Of a stretch of DNA of 64,000 nt, positions 1 to 12,355 are shown piece after piece. How positions within the stretch are numbered: position 1 is the stretch's first letter; each line of letters opens with the position of its first letter. Below the pieces are notes generated by a model that was not told the origin of the DNA, searched no databases, and saw only the letters and a list, made by a program, of their open reading frames with translations. Both the position numbers and the translations under genes were made by a program. Location: positions 1-64,000 of the forward strand of contig CAKTFJ010000003.1 of assembly GCA_934555825.1 (NCBI GenBank), in the 5' to 3' direction. Origin of the DNA: an uncultured Hyphomicrobium sp. GTDB taxonomy: Bacteria > Pseudomonadota > Alphaproteobacteria > Rhizobiales > Hyphomicrobiaceae.

Positions 1-3471
<3,471 letters not shown>

Positions 3472-3538
3472 TCAGGGTCGAAACGACGAGCGGCCCCGTC
3501 CGCGCCAGAGCCCGGCGCGAGGAGGATGGCGCGCCGCC

Positions 3539-3829
3539 TTATTTCTCGATGACGCCCAGGATGTCGCTCTCCTTCATGATGAGGAGGTCGACGCCGTCGA
3601 TCTTCACTTCCGTGCCGCTCCACTTGCCGAACAGCACCTTGTCGCCGGCCTTGACGTCGAGCGCCGTCAGCTTGCCGGCATCGTCGCGCGTGCCGGGCCC
3701 GACAGCCACGACCTCGCCTTGCTGGGGCTTCTCGGCTGCGGTGTCGGGAATGATGATGCCACCGGCGGTCTTGGTCTCGCTGTCCACGCGCTTGACGACG
3801 ACGCGATCATGCAGGGGGCGGAATGACAT
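3539..3829 (-). CDS. groS: Co-chaperonin GroES (10 kDa)
   Basis: Heptameric lid of the GroEL chamber. The 96-residue length is standard. The N-terminal [15 protein letters not shown] and the mobile-loop region [14 protein letters not shown] (about residues 18-31) are clear family signatures, and the C-terminus [10 protein letters not shown] is typical. It is the first gene of the groES-groEL operon. A -35/-10 promoter and a CIRCE repeat lie 60-126 bp upstream, which indicates HrcA repression in addition to any heat-shock sigma factor. Confidence 0.99.
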   Translation of the reverse strand: MSFRPLHDRVVVKRVDSETKTAGGIIIPDTAAEKPQQGEVVAVGPGTRDDAGKLTALDVKAGDKVLFGKWSGTEVKIDGVDLLIMKESDILGVIEK

Positions 3830-3888
3830 GAGGCTCTGAACTCCACTGAGAGAGGGAAGGGCGGCGCTTTTGCGCGGCCTGACGCGCG

Positions 3889-3913
3889 TGGCACTTAAAC
3901 GAGCGGAGTGCCA
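3889..3913. promoter_or_regulatory. CIRCE operator (HrcA site) of groESL
   Basis: The inverted repeat TGGCACT (3889-3895) and AGTGCCA (3907-3913) has an 11-bp spacer. It matches the CIRCE core (GCACTC-N9-GAGTGC) except for one innermost base. It sits between the groES -10 box and the start codon, the usual place for HrcA repression. hrcA itself is not in the window. Confidence 0.85.
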
Positions 3914-3926
3914 GCGAGTGTGGCGG

Positions 3927-3955
3927 TTCTAGAAGCCCGCCGGCTTCAGTGTCAA
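3927..3955 (-). promoter_or_regulatory. groESL promoter
   Basis: On the minus strand TTGACA (3950-3955) is followed after exactly 17 bp by CTAGAA (3927-3932). The predicted transcript start lies near 3920, just upstream of the CIRCE repeat. The extended CTTGACA could also suit the alphaproteobacterial RpoH factor. Confidence 0.7.
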
Positions 3956-4058
3956 GCGAAGCAGCAGGCTTCGACTGTCATCCATCATACAATCATAGGG
4001 TGTGAATAAATTCGATTTGCAACCAAATGTTGTTAGGGTTAATCTCGGTACTGTGCAG

Positions 4059-4280
4059 ATGGACGAGCGGCGGATGCAACGAGGGAACTGCGAAGTGCCA
4101 AAAGGAAATGGAGACGGGTCTCGCGCTCAAAGCGCGTCCCTGAAAGAGCAACTTGAATATATCGCCGATCTCATTCTTCAACTGAAGGACATGGCCCGCA
4201 GCCAGCGGCTTACGACGTTGGCCGGAATTCTAGACGTGGCCCATTCGGAAGCAAGGCTTCGCTCGCGCGACAACGTCTGA
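4059..4280 (+). CDS. Small conserved-type hypothetical protein
   Basis: A 73-residue protein of unknown function. The C-terminal half, EQLEYIADLILQLKDMA and LAGILDVAHSEA, forms two amphipathic helices and resembles short helical proteins found in many Rhizobiales genomes; that resemblance is from memory. No signal peptide or metal motif is seen. The start is uncertain: a GTG at 4002 and an ATG at 4074 are also in frame, and none has a strong ribosome site. It converges on dprA with only 10 bp between the stops. Confidence 0.6.
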   Translation: MDERRMQRGNCEVPKGNGDGSRAQSASLKEQLEYIADLILQLKDMARSQRLTTLAGILDVAHSEARLRSRDNV

Positions 4281-4290
4281 TTTGGCGCAC

Positions 4291-5478
4291 CTAACGGATC
4301 GCCCGCGACACGAGCTGCGAGCCGTGGCGGGCAATCTCTCCGGCCAGATCGAGGTCGAGGAGGAGCACGCGCACCTCCCGCGCGCCGAGGCCAACCGCAC
4401 GCGCAAGGGTATCGATGTCGACGGGATGCGGCCCAAGAGCCGCGAGAACCCGCGCACGCTCGCTGTCGGTGGGCGTACCCTGCGCGTCGAAAGCGCCGGC
4501 ATTTTGGGCCTCAACCTCTGACGGAAAGGCGGGTCGGGATGTCTCTTCGGTCATTCCGGCCGGACGCAGATGCAGCTGCGGTCCCAAGGCTTCGATGACA
4601 TCGTCGGGCTCGGTGACGAGCGTTGCTCCGGATTTGAGGAGCTGATTGGTACCCTCTGCGCGGGGATCCAGCGGGTGGCCAGGAACAGCGAAAATCTCAC
4701 GCCCCTGTTCGCCGGCCAAGCGGGCGGTGACGAGCGAGCCCGAACGCCGCGCCGCCTCGATCACGACGACGCCACGCGAAAGCCCCGAAACCAGCCGGTT
4801 GCGGCGAGGAAAGTCCCGTCCGCGCGGAACGAACCCCGGCGGCAGCTCGGTAACGAGGCAGCCCTCTTCGCCGATACGGGCCTGCAGGCTCGCGTGTTCG
4901 GGCGGATAGACGATGTCGATGCCGCCCGCCAAAACCGCGACAGTCCCATGTATCAGGCTTGCCTCGTGTGCGGCCGCGTCCACACCGCGCGCGAGCCCTG
5001 AAACGATGGAGAACCCCGCCTCTGCAAGTCCCTTCGCGAACAGGCGGGCGAGCTTGAGGCCAGCGGCTGAGGCCTGACGTGAACCGACGATCGCGATGGC
5101 CGAGAGCCCGAGCAACTCGCTACGCCCCTTGAGGTAAACCATGGGCGGGGGACTATCGAGCACGGCAAGCGCCTCCGGATAGCCGGGCTCGATCGTGAAG
5201 ACCGGTCGGGCTCCGATTTTCTCCGCAGCCTTGAGTTCCGCTTCGGCCTCCGCTTCCGGGCACACGCGAGCGGGCCGCCCGGCACGGCGCGACAACTGGG
5301 GAAGCGCAGCCAACGCTTGGCGGGCCCCGCCGCAATGATTGATCAATTCGCGAAATGTGACAGGGCCGACCTGGCTTGATCGGATCAGACGCAGACAGGC
5401 GAGGCGTTCGTCCGCGTCGAGGGGCGCGACGGGGAGGGGTGCGGGCGTAAACAGATCCTGAGGATCACGATTTGGCAC
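4291..5478 (-). CDS. dprA: DNA processing protein DprA
   Basis: DprA loads RecA onto incoming single-stranded DNA during natural transformation. The Rossmann-like core shows [42 protein letters not shown] and [12 protein letters not shown] (about residues 125-235), all hallmark motifs. The C-terminal part (about 330-390) looks like the winged-helix domain common in proteobacterial DprA. The 395-residue length is normal. Its start overlaps the 3' end of plsY by 14 bp on the same strand, so the two are probably co-transcribed. No other competence gene is in the window. Confidence 0.96.
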   Translation of the reverse strand: MPNRDPQDLFTPAPLPVAPLDADERLACLRLIRSSQVGPVTFRELINHCGGARQALAALPQLSRRAGRPARVCPEAEAEAELKAAEKIGARPVFTIEPGYPEALAVLDSPPPMVYLKGRSELLGLSAIAIVGSRQASAAGLKLARLFAKGLAEAGFSIVSGLARGVDAAAHEASLIHGTVAVLAGGIDIVYPPEHASLQARIGEEGCLVTELPPGFVPRGRDFPRRNRLVSGLSRGVVVIEAARRSGSLVTARLAGEQGREIFAVPGHPLDPRAEGTNQLLKSGATLVTEPDDVIEALGPQLHLRPAGMTEETSRPAFPSEVEAQNAGAFDAQGTPTDSERARVLAALGPHPVDIDTLARAVGLGAREVRVLLLDLDLAGEIARHGSQLVSRAIR

Positions 5479-6073
5479 CGATCCTGGGCTCCTCGCCTTT
5501 CAACAAGCGGCTGATGTTGGCCGAATGCTTCCAGAAGAGGAAGATCGACATGATGAGCGCCGCCAGTCCCTCGTTGGTCCATCCGAGTGCGACCAGCGCA
5601 AAAGGCGTCGCCGCGCTCGCGACAAGCGCCGCAAGCGACGAGTAGCGCAGCGCAACCGCGACGGCGAGCCAAAGGCAGACGAAAACGAGCGCGCCGGGCC
5701 AGGCGAGGGCGGCCACGACACCGATATAGGTCGCAACGCCCTTTCCGCCTTTGAAGCCAAGCCAGACCGGAAAGATGTGCCCGAGGAACGCGGCGAGGCC
5801 CGCAATCATGCCCGCTTCCACGCTGTGCCCACCCGCGACGAACGAGCCGAGCGCAACGGCGAGCGTGCCTTTGAGGCCGTCCAGCAGGAGCGTGAGGGCG
5901 GCAAGGCCCTTGTGGCCGGTCCTCAGCACGTTTGTCGCCCCGATGTTGCCGGAGCCGACGTTGCGGATGTCGCCGAGGCCGGCGAAGTGTGTGAGCAGAA
6001 GGCCGAAGGGTATGGAGCCGAGGCCGTAGCCGATGAGCGCGGGCAGGCTGTAAGCCGCGAGCGTGTCGAGCAT
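5465..6073 (-). CDS. plsY: Glycerol-3-phosphate acyltransferase PlsY
   Basis: Inner-membrane enzyme that transfers the acyl group from acyl-phosphate to glycerol-3-phosphate, the first step of phospholipid synthesis. The 202-residue protein has about five membrane segments and the three PlsY motifs: GSIPFGLLL near residue 19, [12 protein letters not shown] (37-48), and [15 protein letters not shown] (about 101-115). It is followed by dprA with a 14-bp overlap, a pairing common in alphaproteobacteria. Confidence 0.97.
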   Translation of the reverse strand: MLDTLAAYSLPALIGYGLGSIPFGLLLTHFAGLGDIRNVGSGNIGATNVLRTGHKGLAALTLLLDGLKGTLAVALGSFVAGGHSVEAGMIAGLAAFLGHIFPVWLGFKGGKGVATYIGVVAALAWPGALVFVCLWLAVAVALRYSSLAALVASAATPFALVALGWTNEGLAALIMSIFLFWKHSANISRLLKGEEPRIGAKS

Positions 6074-6247
6074 GATGTGTGGCGGCCCCGATCCTGAATG
6101 AACGGGGCAAAGCTAGCGGCCAGCGCGGTGTCCGGCAACCGGGATCGGGGAAGAGACCTCGCGAGACACGCACCAACGGCCGCGGCACGTCCGGATTGAG
6201 GCTCGGACGTCTCCCGAAACGTTTGTCTAAGAAGCCCATAAAGCGAA

Positions 6248-6281
6248 AAGGGTTACGCACAGGCGCATGTGCGTAACCCTT
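6248..6281 (-). terminator. Terminator downstream of the MarR gene
   Basis: A perfect 14-bp stem (6248-6261 with 6268-6281) with hexaloop GGCGCA. Read on the minus strand it ends in CCCTTTTCGC, so it terminates the MarR gene whose stop lies 25 bases upstream. Confidence 0.85.
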
Positions 6282-6305
6282 CGACGTGGAACAGGGAGGG
6301 GAGCG

Positions 6306-6773
6306 TTAGCCGCGCCCGTTCCGAGGGGTGTTGTCCGGCTCGACGGCCGACACAATCTTTGAGAGCGACCGCAGAAACGCGTCCCGCTGCGTGGGCGCAA
6401 GCGCGGACAGAATGCGCTCGTCTGTGGAACGGGCCGCAGGCTCCGCCTGCCTCAAGGCGCCTTCGCCCTTGTCGGTAAGGCGAACAGCATAGCGGCGCGC
6501 ATCGCGACGGGTGCGGCGGCGCTGAACGAGGCCGCGCGCCGTGAGGCGGCGGACGATGTCGGCCATCGTGGAGCGGTCGATGCCGGTCCGCTCGACCAGC
6601 GTCGTCTGGCTCGGTTCTTCGCTGTTGGCGATGGCCGTCATGACGGCGTACTGCCGCGGGGTCAGGCCGGCTTCTCCCACCCTCAACGCGAACAGTTCGT
6701 CTGCGCATTGCCCGGCCCTATGCAACAGATGCAGAGCCGAGGAGATGCGGTCGCTTGAGGCTTCATGTTTCAT
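6306..6773 (-). CDS. MarR family transcriptional regulator
   Basis: A 155-residue winged-helix regulator. The MarR core is clear: LTPRQYAVMTAIA (about 37-49), the recognition helix region TGIDRSTMADIVRRLTARG (about 63-81), and the wing RRRTRRDARRYAVRLTDKG (about 85-103). MarR proteins are dimers that usually repress nearby genes and are released by phenolics or oxidants. No obvious target gene is next to it; the 455-bp spacer upstream may hold its operator. It is bracketed by its own terminator, so it is probably monocistronic. Confidence 0.93.
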   Translation of the reverse strand: MKHEASSDRISSALHLLHRAGQCADELFALRVGEAGLTPRQYAVMTAIANSEEPSQTTLVERTGIDRSTMADIVRRLTARGLVQRRRTRRDARRYAVRLTDKGEGALRQAEPAARSTDERILSALAPTQRDAFLRSLSKIVSAVEPDNTPRNGRG

Positions 6774-7228
6774 GATTGCGCCTATCCTCTTGCTGTGTTT
6801 GCAAATATGCGACGCCGATGGAGTGGACCCCTCCCCTCTGAGTGGTCATATTCTCCCCGTAGAGATAGTCCTGCGCTCGTCAGGATCAATCGTGCACGTC
6901 GTACGATGTTTGAAAGTCTCTAGCCTGAAATTGTTCCCGCCACTGGGAACGATTTCCTACAACGAATGTCAGAACACGTTGGTTGCATCATGGCATGAAT
7001 AAACATGGCGTAACCGGGACGTGAACATGAACGCCGTCGCACTCTCCAAGGGATGCCGATCGTGTCCGCTTGCAGGAGCGCTTCGCGGACCCATATGACA
7101 CAAGTCGCATGCGCGTTTTCACGCAGGCGACAACTGTTCGCAGGCTCTGCGGCGCGACGTGACGTCACGTCGATGTTTGCCCATTTTTGGGGCCTGCCCA
7201 AACATTGATCTGTGCACTCGTTTCCCGC
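6774..7228. other. Intergenic spacer with an 18-bp palindrome
   Basis: A 455-bp spacer between the MarR gene and the PcfJ-like gene. It contains no gene I can support. It holds a perfect 18-bp palindrome at 7155-7172 and, directly after it, a longer inverted repeat ATGTTTG (7173-7179) with CAAACAT (7199-7205). The second repeat lies just beyond the stop of the PcfJ-like gene and may serve as its transcript end, although no clear T-run follows. Confidence 0.5.
7155..7172. repeat. Perfect 18-bp palindrome
   Basis: CGACGTGACGTCACGTCG is identical to its reverse complement and contains a central TGACGTCA. It lies 57 bp beyond the PcfJ-like stop and 380 bp upstream of the MarR gene. A regulator site or a palindromic replication/transcription signal is possible. 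Nothing here identifies the binding protein. Confidence 0.6.
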
Positions 7229-8428
7229 TCATGTGAACAGCCAGGACGTGATGCCGGCCCGGCGTGCGAGCTCACCGATCCCGCTGTCGATGGCAGCAAA
7301 CGTATCTTTGCTCGCGTGTTCGGGAAGCCACGGTGCGCCGCATTTCCGCGATCGGTAATCGGCAAGTAGACGTTTCCAGACGTCTGTATCGAGCGGCCGA
7401 TCCGGTGTTGCACCGATGGTGGCGCGCTTGAGGTCTTTCTGCATGCCGAGCCAAGTGTGAGCGGCTTGCCACACCTCTGCTGTCACCGGGAGGTTGTGGC
7501 GCGCCTTCAATTGCGCGATCGCAAGAACGCCGGCTTCTCTCGGATGAGGCCCGATCTCGAGCGTCGCGATTCTGACGCCGCGTCGGCGGATGGAGAACAG
7601 CCTGCACTTGTCGCGCGCCAAACGGTCCGCATATTGGTCGGCGCAATTCTGCATCGCGGACGCCTCGGCGAGAATGGCACCTTCGTCGAGAAGCGGGATG
7701 AAATCGTATCCCCGCGCATCTCCGGCCATCAGCCAGGAATCCGTCAGCGCACCCTCAGGAAGCTGGATGACGAGCCGCATCCGGTTGAGCCAGCTCTTCG
7801 CCGCGCACACCGCGGTGTCGAGCGCCATTTCCGGACGCCATGAGACGACGACAAGGCTCTTCGCGCGGGACGGCGGACCGGTCGAGATCGCTGCATAAGC
7901 AGCCATGATGCCGAACAGCTCCTCCGGGTTGCCGGGTTCCAGGAACACCCTCTGCTGTGCGAGCCACAACGCGAATGTTTCGTCGGCGGCGCGGGCTCCG
8001 AAAAGGATGGACTGGAGCCAGAAGGCACTATGCTCCGAGGCCGTCGGCAGGTGATTGGCGATCCTGCGCGCGAAGATGTCGGACCGGGGAAAGGCGCCGA
8101 GCTTTCCCGTGAACGCTTCGGGTGGAAGACGCCTGAGCCAGAGCGGTAGATCGAGCGCGGCAGCGACGTCACGCAGTTGTGCGCCGGCTTCGATCAGGCC
8201 GAGAGCCCGTGCGCGGCGCTTGGGCGTGCCGTGCCGGCTTGCGAGCGCATAGAGCGCGGCCGGATACGTGACGGCGAGATCTGCAACACGGTGCGATGTC
8301 TGTGCGAGCCGCCGGATGGCAGGGCGTCTTGAGGATTGGAATCGCGCGAGGACGCCTTCGAGGGCCTGCGCGTCCGCCGCGGAAACGGCATCGTACGCAG
8401 GTTTGTTGGCTTTGGCTTTGGTCCGCAT
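7229..8428 (-). CDS. PcfJ-like domain protein, function unknown
   Basis: A protein of about 399 residues. Its C-terminal third (about residues 245-330) resembles the PcfJ-like domain: MQNCADQYADRLARDKCRLF, then IRRRGVRIATLEIG, then AQLKARHNLPVTAEVWQAA. This matches the pattern 'M-x-C-x-x-x-Y-A' plus 'G-x-x-x-A-T-L-E' plus 'Q-x-K-x-x-x-N' known from PcfJ of conjugative plasmids, whose biochemical role is unknown. The N-terminal two thirds (helical, Ala/Arg/Leu-rich) match no family I recognise. The start is uncertain: ATG 8428 is used; GTG 8443 and TTG 8485 are in frame. No conjugation gene is nearby, so a plasmid origin is not evident. Confidence 0.75.
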   Translation of the reverse strand: MRTKAKANKPAYDAVSAADAQALEGVLARFQSSRRPAIRRLAQTSHRVADLAVTYPAALYALASRHGTPKRRARALGLIEAGAQLRDVAAALDLPLWLRRLPPEAFTGKLGAFPRSDIFARRIANHLPTASEHSAFWLQSILFGARAADETFALWLAQQRVFLEPGNPEELFGIMAAYAAISTGPPSRAKSLVVVSWRPEMALDTAVCAAKSWLNRMRLVIQLPEGALTDSWLMAGDARGYDFIPLLDEGAILAEASAMQNCADQYADRLARDKCRLFSIRRRGVRIATLEIGPHPREAGVLAIAQLKARHNLPVTAEVWQAAHTWLGMQKDLKRATIGATPDRPLDTDVWKRLLADYRSRKCGAPWLPEHASKDTFAAIDSGIGELARRAGITSWLFT

Positions 8429-8565
8429 CGAGAACGCATCCACCCGTAGGCGGTCGGCGAAGGCCCGCCCTCGGTCTGAACTCAAGCTTCCCGATCATTA
8501 CGGCACGCGTGCGACCCAAGTGTGATGTTCGAGAGTGCGATGACCGAGAATTTCGCCTGTGCGCG

Positions 8566-9072
8566 TCACGCGGGGTCGGCAAGCCTGCGGAGGCGGTCCA
8601 GCGCGCCTTGCAGGATGAGCGTCGCTGCGAGTTTGTCGATCACGTCCGCCCGCCGCTTCCGGCTGGCATCCGCCGCAATCAGCATCCGCTCGGCTTCGAG
8701 GGTGGTCATCCGCTCGTCCCACAACAGAACGGGGAGTGGCGACAGCTTGTTCATGTTGCGCGCAAACGCGCGCGAGGCCTGCGCTCGCGGCCCTTCGCTG
8801 CCATCCATGTTGGCGGGCAGTCCGAGCACATAGCCAACCACGCCGTGCTCCTGCGTCAGATCGATGAGGCGCGTCGCGTCGGCGGTGAACTTCGTCCGCC
8901 GGATCGTCTCCAATGCTGACGCGATGCTGCGCCGGGTGTCGCTCAGCGCAAGACCGAGCGTCTTCGTCCCGGCATCGATCCCGATCAGCCGGCCCGGGCC
9001 GACGAGGCCTGCAAACGTTTCCGCATCGTCCGTGGTGATGCCGTGCGGTGGTGAGGCAGATGGATCGGTCAT
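8566..9072 (-). CDS. ruvX: Putative pre-16S rRNA nuclease / Holliday junction resolvase RuvX (YqgF)
   Basis: A 168-residue RNase H-fold nuclease of the YqgF/RuvX family, implicated in maturing the 5' end of 16S rRNA. The catalytic acidic motif GRLIGIDAGTKTLGLALSDT (Asp33) is at the N-terminus. VGYVLGLPANMDGSEGP is the second family motif, VLLWDERMTTLEAERML is the third, and DKLAATLILQGALD supplies the last acidic residue. The frame is open for a further 91 codons upstream, but the family start fits ATG 9072. It lies upstream of the PcfJ-like gene on the same strand, 137 bp away. Confidence 0.94.
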   Translation of the reverse strand: MTDPSASPPHGITTDDAETFAGLVGPGRLIGIDAGTKTLGLALSDTRRSIASALETIRRTKFTADATRLIDLTQEHGVVGYVLGLPANMDGSEGPRAQASRAFARNMNKLSPLPVLLWDERMTTLEAERMLIAADASRKRRADVIDKLAATLILQGALDRLRRLADPA

Positions 9073-9335
9073 GGGATGTCGCTCATAGAGTGCTTCGGGG
9101 CTCGTCACGTGTCGCCAATATTGTGGGCTGCGCCGTCGCGATACGAGGCACCCCCGATGCGCGCCTGTCACATCTAACGTACGTGACCGGAGGGGGTTAA
9201 CCGTGCCTAGCCGGCCGATGCAATGTTCTTGTGCGCAACCCCTGACAGGACGCTTCATCCCGTTTATGGTCCCGGCGGCGGCGAAGTCCGCACCGGCAGC
9301 TCTTTGGCGGGAAAGCGGCGAGGTCCAGGGAAACA

Positions 9336-11636
9336 GTGACGACACCTACCGAAATTGAGCCGATCGCCCGGGGGGGCGCAACCGCACATCGCGCATGGGG
9401 CACCTTAGGGATTTTTACGGCCACCACATTCCTTTCGGCCTTCCTGCTGTTTCTGATCCAACCGATGTTCGCCAAGATGGTGCTGCCTCTGCTTGGCGGT
9501 GCGCCATCGGTGTGGGCCGTGGCGCTGCTGTTCTTCCAGGGCGCGCTGCTCGTCGGCTATGGCTATGCGCATCTTCTCGTGCGGCACGTGCCGGCCGCAT
9601 CCACCGGCTTCGTCCACCTCGCCCTTTCGGCCTTCGCGTTCCTGTTCCTCCCGATCGCCATTCCGGCCGGCTGGTCCGAGCCGCCACCGGGCGACGCCTA
9701 CCTCTGGCAACTCGGCCTGTTCGCCGTCGCAATCGGCATTCCCTTTGCAGCCGTCTCTGCCAACGCGCCGCTGCTTCAGGCCTGGTTCTCGCGTGCGGGG
9801 CACAAGGCCAGCGCCGATCCGTACTTTCTTTACGCCGCTTCGAACCTCGGCAGCCTGATTGCGCTCCTGGGGTATCCGTTCATCTTCGAGCCGGTCTTCG
9901 GCTTGAAGGCGCTCGCGATCGTCTGGACGGCAGGCTTCGCGGCGCTCGTCGTGGCGCTGGGCCTCTGCTTCCTGCGTGTTCGCGCCGTGGCAGCCGAAGC
10001 AGAGAATGGTGCGGATGCGGCAAGCCCGGCTTCCGCTCCCTCACTCCACGCGCCGACCTGGAATGCCCGCGTCGGCTGGGTCGGCCTTGCGTTCGTACCG
10101 TCCGCTTTGCTCACGGCTTTCACGAACCACATCGCGACCGACGTAGCCTCCGCCCCACTTGTCTGGGTGGTGCCGCTTGCCCTGTATCTTCTAACGTTCG
10201 TCATCGTGTTCCGCGAGCGGGCGCTCATCCCGCGGCCCGTGCTGCTGACGGCGCATGCCGTGGCTGTCCTCCTCGCGCTGCTCCAGCTCTCGCAGACCGA
10301 GAAGGAAACCTGGTTCTACGCCGCGGGCTATGGCATCGCCGCCTTCGTGGCCTCCACGCTTGTTGCCCACCGCACGCTCTATGAAGCCCGCCCCGATGCC
10401 CGCAATCTGACAGAATTCTACATGTGGATGTCGGTCGGCGGCGTGCTGGGCGGCATCTTCGCGGCCCTTCTCGCGCCCCGCATTTTCTCGGAAGTGTTCG
10501 AGTACCCGCTGCTGCTCGCGCTCACGTTCGCCTGCCGCCCGGGCGCCATGGATCTGATGAGCCGCTCGCGTGCCTCCTGGGCCGGCATGATCGCGCTCGT
10601 CGTCGGCGGATGGGCGCTGATCACCTGGGGGCCCACGCTGGCATTCGATTACGACCTCCACTTGGGTCGCTGGGGCACGACGACCGACATCGCGGCGATA
10701 TTCGCGCTTGTCGCGCTCGCGCTGTGGTATTTCCCGCCGCACATGCTGGTTGCGGCGCTCGGTATGTATTTGACGGTGGTTTTGCTGCCGTCCGGTGTCC
10801 ATCGCGGAGATGCGCAACGCAGCTACTTCGGTGTCTACCGTGTCATTCAGTCGATGGACGGCGAGTTCAACGTCCTCCAGCACGGAACGACGCTGCATGG
10901 CGCCCAACGCATCCGCGACGCGGAAGGCAATTCCGTCGCCGACGTCACGCCTGCAACCTACTATCACCCGGAAAGCCCGATGGCGTCCGCGATACGCCTC
11001 ACTAGCATGATCAACCAGCATGAGGGCGTGAAGGGCAAGTTCGGCGTCATCGGTCTCGGGGCGGGATCCCTGGCGTGCTATTCAGCGCCCGGCGAGACGT
11101 GGCGCTTCTTCGAGATCGACCCCGTGGTGGTTCAGATCGCAAAGTCGCGCAACTTCACGTTCCTCTCCAACTGCCAGCCGAACGCCGAGGTGGTGCTCGG
11201 CGACGCCCGCCTGACGTTCGCCCGGGAGGAGGACGAGAGTTTCGATCTCTTCGTCGTCGATGCATTCTCCTCCGATGCGATCCCGGTCCACATGATGACA
11301 GCCGAGGCGCTCACCCTCTACGCCTCGAAGCTGAAGAAGCGCGGCGTGGCCGTGCTCCACATCTCCAACCGCTATCTCGACCTCGAAGAGGTGCTGGCCG
11401 CGACCCTTCCCACACTCGATGTGGAGCTTCACGCCCTGGTCATCGAGGACTTCGTGGATGACGGCTACATCAAGACCGGCTCGACGGTCGTGCTGATCGG
11501 CAAGGATAAAGCCACCATCGAACGCTTCCGGCACGTCGAGGGCTCGCGTGACATCGTCCGCCCCACGGTCCGCCCCTGGACCGACGATTTCTCCGATATT
11601 CTGGGGCCCTTCATGGCTCAATATCGGAAATACTGA
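9336..11636 (+). CDS. Membrane-fused spermidine synthase-like protein
   Basis: A 766-residue protein with two parts. Residues 1-500 form many hydrophobic segments (for example LLFLIQPMFAKMVLPLL and VWVVPLALYLLTFVIVF), like the transporter-like half of spermidine synthase fusions. Residues about 560-740 form a Rossmann methyltransferase/aminopropyltransferase fold: VIGLGAGSLACY (nucleotide loop), RFFEIDPVVVQIAKS, VVLGDARLTFA and FDLFVVDAFSSDAIPVHMMT. The start is GTG. The real substrate of this widespread family is not established; polyamine synthesis is only an inference from homology. It is transcribed toward gatC but has a 94-bp gap and is probably separate. Confidence 0.85.
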   Translation: MTTPTEIEPIARGGATAHRAWGTLGIFTATTFLSAFLLFLIQPMFAKMVLPLLGGAPSVWAVALLFFQGALLVGYGYAHLLVRHVPAASTGFVHLALSAFAFLFLPIAIPAGWSEPPPGDAYLWQLGLFAVAIGIPFAAVSANAPLLQAWFSRAGHKASADPYFLYAASNLGSLIALLGYPFIFEPVFGLKALAIVWTAGFAALVVALGLCFLRVRAVAAEAENGADAASPASAPSLHAPTWNARVGWVGLAFVPSALLTAFTNHIATDVASAPLVWVVPLALYLLTFVIVFRERALIPRPVLLTAHAVAVLLALLQLSQTEKETWFYAAGYGIAAFVASTLVAHRTLYEARPDARNLTEFYMWMSVGGVLGGIFAALLAPRIFSEVFEYPLLLALTFACRPGAMDLMSRSRASWAGMIALVVGGWALITWGPTLAFDYDLHLGRWGTTTDIAAIFALVALALWYFPPHMLVAALGMYLTVVLLPSGVHRGDAQRSYFGVYRVIQSMDGEFNVLQHGTTLHGAQRIRDAEGNSVADVTPATYYHPESPMASAIRLTSMINQHEGVKGKFGVIGLGAGSLACYSAPGETWRFFEIDPVVVQIAKSRNFTFLSNCQPNAEVVLGDARLTFAREEDESFDLFVVDAFSSDAIPVHMMTAEALTLYASKLKKRGVAVLHISNRYLDLEEVLAATLPTLDVELHALVIEDFVDDGYIKTGSTVVLIGKDKATIERFRHVEGSRDIVRPTVRPWTDDFSDILGPFMAQYRKY

Positions 11637-11730
11637 GAGTCCGGGCCGCTGTTGCGCGCGTCTGGCGCTCCCGCTATGAGGAACCACGCGGCGGCTCCGC
11701 CGCGTCCCCTTTTGGTATTAGGGCGGCCCC

Positions 11731-12018
11731 ATGCAGGTTGATGAGAACACCGTGCGGCGCATCGCGCGCCTGGCGCGAATCAGCATTACGGACGACGAGG
11801 CGAAAAGCCTCGAAAGCGAGCTCACGGGCATTCTGAACTGGGTCGAGCAGCTCGGAGAGGTCGACACGAGCGACGTCGAGCCGATGACGCGGGTCGTGGC
11901 GCAAAAGCTCAAGACGCGAGACGACAAGGTGACCGACGGCGAGATCGCCGACGACGTGGTGAAAAACGCACCCGTCGTGGACGACCACTATTTCGTCGTG
12001 CCGAAGGTCGTCGAGTAG
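11731..12018 (+). CDS. gatC: Asp-tRNA(Asn)/Glu-tRNA(Gln) amidotransferase subunit C
   Basis: Small stabilising subunit of the GatCAB complex, which converts misacylated Glu-tRNA(Gln) and Asp-tRNA(Asn) to Gln- and Asn-tRNA. The 95-residue length is typical. [20 protein letters not shown] and [21 protein letters not shown] are the family signatures; the C-terminus [14 protein letters not shown] is the usual GatC tail. It is the first gene of an operon that continues through two small proteins to gatA and then gatB. Confidence 0.97.
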   Translation: MQVDENTVRRIARLARISITDDEAKSLESELTGILNWVEQLGEVDTSDVEPMTRVVAQKLKTRDDKVTDGEIADDVVKNAPVVDDHYFVVPKVVE

Positions 12019-12056
12019 GCTGCGCGGACCAGGATCGGTCGAGTACGGAGGCTGAG

Positions 12057-12335
12057 ATGACGAAGATTTTCGCACTGCTCGCCGTTGCGCTCATCGCGAC
12101 GGGCGCACTCGTTCTTGCGGTCCCGCGCGAGGAGCCGGCCGGGCCCGGCGCGCGCTCTCTTTCGCCGCAAGCCGCCGTCGAGGTGCCACCCTATCTTCTG
12201 AAAGCGCGCGAGGTGGCCGAGCAGGTCAATGCGCCATTGTCGATCCTGTTCGGGTTTGTGAGCCTCTACTACTCGCGCCGCACCTACAACATCAACAAGG
12301 CAAGAGCCGACGCCGAGAAGGCTCGCTCGGTCTGA
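12057..12335 (+). CDS. Small membrane protein of unknown function
   Basis: A 92-residue protein between gatC and gatA. It has an N-terminal hydrophobic segment (IFALLAVALIATGALVLAV, residues 4-22) that is a signal anchor or signal peptide. A second apolar stretch is around residues 58-75 (NAPLSILFGFVSLYYS), followed by a charged tail. ATG 12057 follows GGAGGCTGAG. It matches no family I know. Its place inside the gat operon suggests co-expression only; no role in tRNA amidation can be inferred. Confidence 0.75.
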   Translation: MTKIFALLAVALIATGALVLAVPREEPAGPGARSLSPQAAVEVPPYLLKAREVAEQVNAPLSILFGFVSLYYSRRTYNINKARADAEKARSV

Positions 12336-12355
12336 CGGAGATGGAGAGGACTGTG

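Noticed and set aside
7027..7098. A 23-codon frame with CRSCPL, like the start of an FNR-type regulator
   Set aside because: It stops after 23 codons, and no continuation in any frame resembles an FNR protein. The motif is too short to support a gene or a remnant.
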